From the NCBI GenBank assembly GCA_019416285.1, contig DXXM01000022.1, positions 1-51,127 of the forward strand: a stretch of 51,127 nucleotides of DNA. Reading direction: 5' to 3'. A program made the translations under genes and the position numbers. The notes under the pieces are model-generated. The model was not told the origin of the DNA. It saw nothing but the letters and a program-made list of their open reading frames with translations, and did not search any database. Below are positions 45,659 through 51,127 of this stretch, piece after piece (within the stretch, counting starts at the first letter, position 1; each line of letters begins with the position of its first letter). This DNA is from Bacteroidales bacterium (GTDB taxonomy: Bacteria > Bacteroidota > Bacteroidia > Bacteroidales > Muribaculaceae).

Positions 45659-46204
45659 TCATTTGCGGTATGTGATGTGACGTATCTGACGGATAGTCTG
45701 ATCCATGGAGCCGAGTTTCTCAAGCCTTTCGGTCCAGTTGCCGTGTTCGTCGAATTTCAGATATGTATATGTCCATACCTCGTCCTCGCCCGAATAGTCA
45801 TAGCTGCGCTCTTTCAGCAGTCCTTTGGCATCGTAGCGGTAGAGCTGTGTCCATGTCTCGTCTACCGACGATGAAGTCACTTTCTCCACGCGGCCGGTGG
45901 CGGGATCATAGGTAAGTTTCATTTCGATAGTGGTGAAGGTGTCCTCGTCGTCTTCGACCGCTTCTTCGAGCACGATTGACTGCATGCGTCCGTCGGCACC
46001 GCGCTCGCAGATAAATTCCTCGCCGTCAACTTCTATGAGATTACCTTTTTCGTCGAATACAAATTCATTCTGCCATTCGAGACCTGCATCATTCATGATT
46101 ACGCACAATGAATCGACCGGGCCTTTCAGACAGAACATGTCGAGGTCGTTTGCCCGGGCGAAAAGTCCACAAAGAGAGATGATTAAACAGTAGATAACTT
46201 TCAT
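45659..46204 (-). CDS. Small periplasmic protein with YD-like motifs
   Basis: 181 residues with a signal peptide (VIYCLIISLCGLFARA). The mature part has beta-hairpin repeats recalling RHS/YD proteins (LYRYDAKGLLKERSYDYSG, FDEHGNWTERLEKLG, FVFDEKGNLIEVDGEE). No catalytic domain seen. Function unknown. Transcribed divergently from the MATE gene, with a TAATTTTG box 38 nt upstream. It might share a transcript with nfnA (54-nt gap). Confidence 0.75.
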   Translation of the reverse strand: MKVIYCLIISLCGLFARANDLDMFCLKGPVDSLCVIMNDAGLEWQNEFVFDEKGNLIEVDGEEFICERGADGRMQSIVLEEAVEDDEDTFTTIEMKLTYDPATGRVEKVTSSSVDETWTQLYRYDAKGLLKERSYDYSGEDEVWTYTYLKFDEHGNWTERLEKLGSMDQTIRQIRHITYRK

Positions 46205-46241
46205 TTTGTCTTGTGTCTGAACATTATTCGCTTATTAACTA

Positions 46242-46249
46242 CAAAATTA
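46242..46249 (-). promoter_or_regulatory. Promoter -7 box of the YD-like protein gene
   Basis: TAATTTTG on the minus strand with a TTTG 16 nt upstream. Expected start about 46236, leader about 32 nt. Part of a divergent promoter region with the MATE gene. Confidence 0.45.
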
Positions 46250-46312
46250 CTACTTATCTATTAAACAAACGCTAAAATTTGCTAAAAAATCGGGTGATGG
46301 GTAAGTTTTTAG

Positions 46313-46320
46313 TAATTTTG
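46313..46320 (+). promoter_or_regulatory. Promoter -7 box of the MATE gene, possibly leaderless
   Basis: TAATTTTG ends 5 nt before the ATG at 46326. By the 6-nt offset seen at rnpB, transcription would start on the A of the ATG. No -33 box at normal spacing. Confidence 0.45.
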
Positions 46321-46325
46321 TGGAT

Positions 46326-47708
46326 ATGGAATCATCCCTGACAGAATCAAAAAATCTCAAAGAACTGAGCGAGGCTCCGGTGGGCAGACTTCTGTGGCGC
46401 TATAGCCTGCCTGCGGTGGTCGGTATGCTCGTAATGTCGCTCTACAATATCATAGACCGTATCTTCATAGGCCAGTGGGTCGGTCCGGAAGCAATCGCGG
46501 GACTTGCCATCACATTTCCCGTGATGAATCTCTCTGCGGCGCTCGGTGTGCTTGTGGGCGCCGGCGGTTCGGCGCGTATTTCCATTCTCCTCGGCGCACG
46601 TGACTATAAAGGGGCGCAGGCCGTGCTCGGCAACTCCCTGACCCTGCTCTCGATAATCATCTGCTGCTATCTGAGCTGTTTCGCCATATTTATCGATGAT
46701 ATTCTTCTCTCATTCGGCGCAAGCGAGGTCACACTTCCATACGCACGTGATTTCATGCTTTACATACTCCCCGGCATGTTCATGACCAATTTCGCTTTCA
46801 CGTTCAACAATTTCATGAGAGCGTCGGGCTATCCTCTGAGAGCTATGGTGACGATGTTCATAGGTGCCGGACTTAATCTGATTCTCGCTCCAATCTTCAT
46901 ATACTATTTTGAAATGGGCATCAAGGGTGCGGCCATTGCCACGGACATATCGATGATGGTTTCGGCGTTTTTCGTCCTGTCGCATTTCTTTTCCGGTAAA
47001 AGCACCATTCATTTTGAGCGTGCATCATGGATGTATCGCCTGAATCCGCGTGTAATTTTCCCGATGCTCTCAATCGGTGCGGCGCCCTCTGTGGTAAACG
47101 CCGCCGCCTGTTTTATCAACGTGATAATCAACAAGACTCTTTATGCCCACGGAGGCGATACGGCCGTGGCAGCCGCCGGTATCTTTACGACCTACACTTC
47201 GCTTATGACAATGGTCGTGGTGGGTATCTGTCAGGGTATGCAGCCGATTATTGGCTATAATTACGGCGCGGGGCTCATCCACCGCCTGCGTCGCACATAC
47301 TGGATGGCTGTGGGGGTGTCGACTGTCATAGTGACCACGGGGCAGCTTGTCGGCCTTACATTCCCGCATCTTATAGGACGCGCCTTCACAATCGACAGCG
47401 GTCTGATAGCGGAGACAACGAGATGTCTCCATATCTCGCTCCTGGCCTTTACAGTGGTCGGATTCCAGATAGTATCGACCACGCTGTTCCAGTCGATAGG
47501 CAAGGCGTCGGCCTCGATATTCCTCTCGCTGACGCGCCAGGTGCTCTTCCTGATACCGCTCCTGCTGATTTTGCCTCCCAAATTCGGACTTGACGGCGTA
47601 TGGGCCGCTTTCCCCACATCCGACATCATTGCCACTGTGGTGACGGCTGTGATGATAGGCTGGCAGCTCTCGCGCTTCCGCAAGGCTGAAAAGGTCAGGC
47701 TGGCATAG
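46326..47708 (+). CDS. MATE-family efflux transporter
   Basis: 460 residues from the ATG at 46326 (a GTG at 46320 is in frame). Twelve-TM Na+/H+ coupled multidrug and toxin antiporter of the NorM/DinF superfamily. Typical features: N-terminus RLLWRYSLPAVVGMLVMSLY then IIDRIFIGQWVGPEAIAGLA (TM1 hallmark), LGNSLTLLSIII, RASGYPLRAMVT, and GICQGMQPIIGYNYGAG in the second half. Substrate unknown. Divergent from the YD-like gene. Confidence 0.93.
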   Translation: MESSLTESKNLKELSEAPVGRLLWRYSLPAVVGMLVMSLYNIIDRIFIGQWVGPEAIAGLAITFPVMNLSAALGVLVGAGGSARISILLGARDYKGAQAVLGNSLTLLSIIICCYLSCFAIFIDDILLSFGASEVTLPYARDFMLYILPGMFMTNFAFTFNNFMRASGYPLRAMVTMFIGAGLNLILAPIFIYYFEMGIKGAAIATDISMMVSAFFVLSHFFSGKSTIHFERASWMYRLNPRVIFPMLSIGAAPSVVNAAACFINVIINKTLYAHGGDTAVAAAGIFTTYTSLMTMVVVGICQGMQPIIGYNYGAGLIHRLRRTYWMAVGVSTVIVTTGQLVGLTFPHLIGRAFTIDSGLIAETTRCLHISLLAFTVVGFQIVSTTLFQSIGKASASIFLSLTRQVLFLIPLLLILPPKFGLDGVWAAFPTSDIIATVVTAVMIGWQLSRFRKAEKVRLA

Positions 47709-47791
47709 CTTTTTGAGTCCTGCGGGAATATGGAACAAAAGCAGAGCCTGAAGCGTTAAAATTGCATAAGGTCTGTCAAATTATTTCCATT

Positions 47792-48550
47792 ATGCAAGCT
47801 CCCGTTTCAACAGGAAAAAAACATCTGCACATCATGAGGGTGATGCACCTCGGCGTCATACTGCTTTCGCTGTGGCTCATCACCCTTATCACCCTTGACA
47901 CGCTCCGCAATATATCTTTTCTTGCCGACGACAACTATCTGCGTGTCCAGTTCTGGTGCTGCCTCTTCTTCATAGCCGATGTGCTCGTTGAAATCGGTTT
48001 CGCTCCGCGCCACTGGCGCTATCTATGGAAACATATCCTCTTTCTGCTCATATCAATTCCGTATCTCAACATAATCCATCATTTCGACATCCATGCGGGC
48101 GAGCATTTCCAGTATATACTCCGCTTTATACCTATGATACGTGCGGCATACGTGTTTACAATAGTCACCGGAGCCACCACCTCGTCAAGATGGGTGAAAA
48201 ACATGCTCATGACTTATATGATAGTGCTGATTGTGTCGGTCTACTTCTGTTCGCTCACCTTTTTCGTGTCGGAACACTATGTCAATCCTCTTGTCACTGA
48301 CTACTGGAAATCACTCGTCTGGTCGATTATGAGCCTCACCACGGCCGGAAGCTCTATTCATGCCGTCACGGTCACCGGGAAAGTGCTCGGAGTGCTCCTT
48401 TCGGCGATGGGACTTATATTTTTCCCTATATTCACGGTGTTTCTGACCAATGGTTATTCCGACCAGAATCCTGAGCCGCAGGGAGGTCCCAAGGCATCTG
48501 CCCCGACATCCGCACAGCCGGAAAAAGAACCGGCGGATACAGGAAAGTGA
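47792..48550 (+). CDS. Ion-channel-like membrane protein with atypical pore loop
   Basis: 252 residues from the ATG at 47792; a TTG 30 nt upstream is in frame but less likely. Voltage-gated-channel-like architecture: about four N-terminal TM segments including a basic S4-like FIPMIRAAYVFT, then two more TMs around a pore helix LVWSIMSLTTAGSSIHAVTV. The selectivity-filter position reads TTAGSS, not TVGYG. The C-terminal tail is Pro/Gln/Lys-rich. Probably a cation channel of the VIC superfamily, but ion selectivity is unclear. It lies 83 nt after the MATE gene and 29 nt before a promoter box. Confidence 0.75.
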   Translation: MQAPVSTGKKHLHIMRVMHLGVILLSLWLITLITLDTLRNISFLADDNYLRVQFWCCLFFIADVLVEIGFAPRHWRYLWKHILFLLISIPYLNIIHHFDIHAGEHFQYILRFIPMIRAAYVFTIVTGATTSSRWVKNMLMTYMIVLIVSVYFCSLTFFVSEHYVNPLVTDYWKSLVWSIMSLTTAGSSIHAVTVTGKVLGVLLSAMGLIFFPIFTVFLTNGYSDQNPEPQGGPKASAPTSAQPEKEPADTGK

Positions 48551-48555
48551 AAAAT

Positions 48556-48586
48556 TTTGTGACATAGGCTAAAATTCGTAACTTTG
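48556..48586 (+). promoter_or_regulatory. Promoter of the DUF5606-hemerythrin-LuxR unit
   Basis: TTTG (48556-48559), exactly 19 nt, TAACTTTG (48579-48586): a complete match to the Bacteroidetes primary-sigma consensus and the best promoter in the window. Predicted start about 48592, leader about 37 nt. Confidence 0.75.
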
Positions 48587-48628
48587 CGAGCGTCAAATGT
48601 ACACTTAAATTAATATCAACATTAAATC

Positions 48629-49081
48629 ATGCTTAAAACCATTCTATCAATATCAGGTCGTCCCGGCCTTTTCCGCCTTGTAAACCGCGGAAAGAACATG
48701 CTCATAGTCGAATCACTCTCCAATGGCAAGCGTGTGCCCGCCTATGCTCACGACAAGGTGATTTCGCTCGGTGACATCTCAATCTATACCGAAGAAGAGG
48801 ATGTGCCCCTGGGCACCGTGCTCGAAAGCGTGAAGGCCAAGAGCGAGGGTAAGCCCGTCGACATCAAGGCGCTCGGCAACGACACTGAAGTGCGTGAATA
48901 TTTCGCAGAGATACTCCCGGATTTCGACCGCGAGAAGGTCTACACCTCCGATATCAAGAAGCTCCTCACATGGTACAACCAGCTTCTCGAAGCCGGAATC
49001 AGTGACTTCGCTCCCTCGCAGGATGAGGCGCAGGAACCGGCTGCAGAAACCGAGTCCGAACCGGAAACCGAAAAGAAGTGA
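48629..49081 (+). CDS. DUF5606 family protein
   Basis: 150 residues. N-terminal beta domain (MLKTILSISGRPGLFRLVNR, GKNMLIVESLSNGKRVPAYA) and a helical second domain (LPDFDREKVYTSDIKKLLTW), with an acidic Glu/Pro C-terminal tail. DUF5606 is conserved across Bacteroidetes with unknown function, probably cytoplasmic. The stop overlaps the GTG of the next gene by 4 nt. Its promoter is the strongest match seen here. Confidence 0.9.
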   Translation: MLKTILSISGRPGLFRLVNRGKNMLIVESLSNGKRVPAYAHDKVISLGDISIYTEEEDVPLGTVLESVKAKSEGKPVDIKALGNDTEVREYFAEILPDFDREKVYTSDIKKLLTWYNQLLEAGISDFAPSQDEAQEPAAETESEPETEKK

Positions 49082-49761
49082 GAATCAGCAGACTTTTTAC
49101 AGCCAGGGACAGTGTAGTAGACCTTATAGACTATGACTATAATGTCCTCACTGTCCTGAGCCGTTTTTCTCTGCCTCTCGGCCTCGGCGACAAGTCGATA
49201 GGGGAGCTGTGTGAGGAGACGGGTATCAACCCCGACTCGTTTCTCCTGATTATCAATTTTCTGCTTTCGGGCGATATTGACAAGGAGACGATGGGGCGCG
49301 TGAAACCGGCTGATGTGGCCGCTTTCCTCCACAACTCACATGATTATTATCTGTCATATAAGCTCCCGCATATCCGTGCCAATCTTATCGCCGCGCTCGA
49401 CGACAGGCACAACGACATCAATCCGATAATCATAAACTTTTTCGATGATTATGTAGCGCTCGTGAAGAGCCATTTCAACTATGAGGAATCGGTCGTATTT
49501 CCCTATGTCCGTGATCTCAGCGAAGGACGCCGCAGCGACTACAGCATCTCGATTTTCCGCCGCGTCCACGATGACGAGATCGGCGAAAAGCTCTCGGATC
49601 TTAAAAACATCATCTTGCGCTACTATCTCACCTCCACACCGTTCAAGATGTATGATGCACTGGCCGACATCTATAATTGCGAGGAGGATCTGAAGTCACA
49701 CACATGGATTGAAAATGACATTCTCGTGCCATTGATAGCGCAGATCGAGAGAAAGAAATAA
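49078..49761 (+). CDS. RIC/YtfE-like hemerythrin-domain protein
   Basis: 227 residues starting at a GTG that overlaps the DUF5606 stop (GTGA). N-terminal region (about 12-65) resembles the ScdA_N domain of iron-sulfur repair proteins (KSIGELCEETGINPDSFLLI), but the CC motif normally there is replaced by LPLGLG. The C-terminal hemerythrin-like four-helix bundle keeps candidate di-iron ligands H85 or H88, H132 with E136, H164, and H208 with E212; spacing (44-47, 32, 44) is close to E. coli YtfE (H84, H129/E133, H160, H204/E208). Family roles are Fe-S repair or NO/O2 binding. Next gene follows 12 nt later. Confidence 0.85.
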   Translation: MRISRLFTARDSVVDLIDYDYNVLTVLSRFSLPLGLGDKSIGELCEETGINPDSFLLIINFLLSGDIDKETMGRVKPADVAAFLHNSHDYYLSYKLPHIRANLIAALDDRHNDINPIIINFFDDYVALVKSHFNYEESVVFPYVRDLSEGRRSDYSISIFRRVHDDEIGEKLSDLKNIILRYYLTSTPFKMYDALADIYNCEEDLKSHTWIENDILVPLIAQIERKK

Positions 49762-49773
49762 GGAGAACTAAAA

Positions 49774-50370
49774 ATGCGACACCTGAATATTGCACTGATG
49801 CTTCCATCCGCCATGATGACTGCGGGACTCTCGTTGCTCATACGGCGTGTGCCGGAAGTGTCATGTTCGGTTGTTGAAATCTCCGGTATCAACTATCTCG
49901 AAGAGCTGGCGAAAGCGCGGCCTGCCATACTTATAGTCGATCCGGTCAATTCGGCTGTGGATTTCAGCTCCATCAAGAGCGCCTCGTCCTCGCCGGTCAA
50001 GCTCATAGCCCTTCTGGTCCAGCAGATGCCGAAGTGCGCTATGCGCTGGTTTGACGACAGTTTCTCCGTCTACGACAGTGCTGAGACCATAATCGAGACT
50101 ATCAGAAGAAACACGGCCTTGAACGAGGATGATGACAAAGGCAAGGATCTCAGTCCGCGAGAGAAGGAAGTGATTGTGGGAATAGTCAAGGGGTTTTCCA
50201 ACAAGGAAATAGCCTCGGAGATGAATGTGTCGGTCAATACCGTAATGACTCACCGTCGCAATATCGCGTCGAAACTTCACATCCACACTCCCGCAGGCCT
50301 TACCATCTATGCCATAGTGTCGAATCTGGTCAAGCTTGAGGATATTAAATCGGATATGAGCCGTCTGTGA
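49774..50370 (+). CDS. LuxR/NarL-type regulator with degenerate receiver
   Basis: 198 residues. N-terminal receiver-like domain (1-110): the strand ending IAILIVD-like carries Asp56 (ILIVDPVNS), but the acidic pair that should end strand 1 reads LMLPS, so Mg2+ binding is doubtful. C-terminal GerE/LuxR HTH (about 125-185): SPREKEVIVGIVKGFSNKEI and NVSVNTVMTHRRNIASKL. Preceded by a good Shine-Dalgarno (AAGGAG). Lies immediately after the hemerythrin gene, so the di-iron protein may feed it a signal (inference). Confidence 0.88.
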   Translation: MRHLNIALMLPSAMMTAGLSLLIRRVPEVSCSVVEISGINYLEELAKARPAILIVDPVNSAVDFSSIKSASSSPVKLIALLVQQMPKCAMRWFDDSFSVYDSAETIIETIRRNTALNEDDDKGKDLSPREKEVIVGIVKGFSNKEIASEMNVSVNTVMTHRRNIASKLHIHTPAGLTIYAIVSNLVKLEDIKSDMSRL

Positions 50371-50403
50371 TATCGCCGTGTACCGGGCAATACGAAAAAA
50401 ATT

Positions 50404-50440
50404 AACGTCAGCCGAATCGTTTCGACTGACGTTTTTCTTT
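50404..50440. terminator. Bidirectional terminator between LuxR-type gene and folE
   Basis: AACGTCAGCCGAA / TTTCGACTGACGTT stem with a 3-nt centre and one mismatch, T-run on the plus side and A-run (50395-50403) on the other. Convergent genes flank it. Confidence 0.85.
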
Positions 50441-50486
50441 CGTATCGCGTATCATGTCGGTAATGGTGACGACCGACAAGTGCGGT

Positions 50487-51062
50487 TTAATGCTTGAGGG
50501 CTTTGAAAAATTCGTCGCAGAGGGCGGGGGAGTCGTTGAACACTCCGGCGGTCTCGATTGTGGTGGTGGCGGAGTTCTGCTTCTCGACGCCTCTCATCTT
50601 CATGCAGAGGTGTTCGCCGGTACAGGCCACAATCACTCCTTTGGCGCCGAGCTTCTCCATCACAATCTTGCAGATCTGCGATGTCATGCGCTCCTGAATC
50701 TGCAGGCGGCGCGCATAGAAATCAACCAGGCGGGCGAGCTTGCTGAGGCCGATTGTCTTTCCGTCAGGGATATATCCCACGGATACTTTGCCGAAAAACG
50801 GCAGGATGTGGTGTTCGCACAGGGAATAGAACTCTATGTCCTTGACAATGACCATGCGCGAGCCTTCGTAAGTGAAAATAGCGTCGTTAATCAATTCGTC
50901 GGGATTCTGCCTGTAGCCGCGTGTGGCGTAAGCTATGGCCTTGGCCGCGCGCATGGGGGTCTTTACGAGGCCCTCGCGTCCGACATCTTCTCCGAGCAGG
51001 CGTATGATGGCCTCATAGTGCCCGGCGATTTCCTTGATTGTTTCGTCACTTAGCTCTGTCAC
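50487..51062 (-). CDS. folE: GTP cyclohydrolase I
   Basis: 191-residue enzyme making 7,8-dihydroneopterin triphosphate from GTP for folate. A GTG at 51062 begins the protein (TELSDETIKEIAGHYEAIIR); a later Met is too far inside. Zinc ligands in FYSLCEHHILPFFGKVSVGY and ACTGEHLCMKMRGV; the substrate motif GLSKLARLV and SQICKIVMEKLGAKGVIV are intact. No Shine-Dalgarno is visible; the 55-nt end repeat starts 10 nt upstream. Confidence 0.95.
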   Translation of the reverse strand: MTELSDETIKEIAGHYEAIIRLLGEDVGREGLVKTPMRAAKAIAYATRGYRQNPDELINDAIFTYEGSRMVIVKDIEFYSLCEHHILPFFGKVSVGYIPDGKTIGLSKLARLVDFYARRLQIQERMTSQICKIVMEKLGAKGVIVACTGEHLCMKMRGVEKQNSATTTIETAGVFNDSPALCDEFFKALKH

Positions 51063-51072
51063 TGTGAATAGA

Positions 51073-51127
51073 ATTTAGAGGCTGTTTAAAAACAAAAGTG
51101 AAAATGAGGGGTCACAAGGTTGAGATG
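51073..51127 (-). repeat. Structured repeat element, right copy, cut by the window end
   Basis: Reverse complement of 214-268 with one mismatch in 55 nt (a T instead of G in the GAGGGG run). It reads TTTAGAGGCTGTTTAAAAAC and on. The element must continue beyond 51127. In both copies the TCTAAAT end faces the neighbouring start codon from 10 nt away. Confidence 0.85.

Overview
The window looks like a stretch of chromosome from a gut Bacteroidales bacterium, most likely of the Muribaculaceae (inference). Reasons: a roughly 50% GC genome with Bacteroidetes-only families (DUF4290, DUF5606, the Bat aerotolerance operon, HU-like fusion proteins), an archaeal/eukaryotic-type prolyl-tRNA synthetase, weak Shine-Dalgarno signals, and TAnnTTTG-type promoter -7 boxes. 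Almost everything is housekeeping or envelope biology. There is no phage, transposase, CRISPR array, tRNA or rRNA.

Layout. 1-278 is a structured repeat with no convincing gene. 279-3449 (+) is a MacAB-like adaptor, ATPase and permease set. 3554-4408 (-) is an SGNH hydrolase. 4447-4919 (-) is the RNase P RNA. 5050-7518 (+) is priA, whose end overlaps a convergent VanZ-like gene. 7480-12878 (-) holds VanZ, DUF3332, the lytic transglycosylase MltF, purM, a universal stress protein and a small HTH protein. 13101-21546 (-) is one complete aerotolerance operon: moxR, DUF58, a BatD-like membrane protein, then batA, batB, batC, batD and batE. 21809-23478 (-) holds an HU protein overlapping an HU-TM-LysM fusion. 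23683-28941 (-) holds TetR, fabG, DUF4290, rimM, a small acidic protein, an OmpA-family protein and proS. 29135-34920 (-) is a tripartite RND pump in the order outer-membrane channel, adaptor, permease.

35130-39819 (+) carries a small unknown protein, a lipoprotein, thymidine kinase, a DUF3108 protein and a 5'-nucleotidase-type metallophosphatase, with an ssb gene on the opposite strand. 39908-46204 (-) is a co-directional run: a small periplasmic protein, nfnA, nfnB, a PD40 protein, floA and a PHP phosphoesterase. It ends at a long perfect bidirectional terminator. 46326-50370 (+) carries a MATE transporter, a channel-like membrane protein with a non-canonical pore loop, and a tightly packed DUF5606 / RIC-like hemerythrin / LuxR-type regulator unit. 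folE (-) closes the window.

The most unusual signals are: (1) a 55-nt sequence at both ends of the window in inverted orientation, each copy ending 10 nt before a start codon, the left copy being part of a nested multi-hairpin structure; (2) the DUF5606-hemerythrin-LuxR unit, whose di-iron protein keeps the RIC ligand spacing but lacks the N-terminal CC motif and whose regulator has a degenerate receiver; (3) the HU-TM-LysM protein translationally coupled to a stand-alone HU; (4) a terminator hairpin that contains the stop codon of the RND permease gene in its loop.
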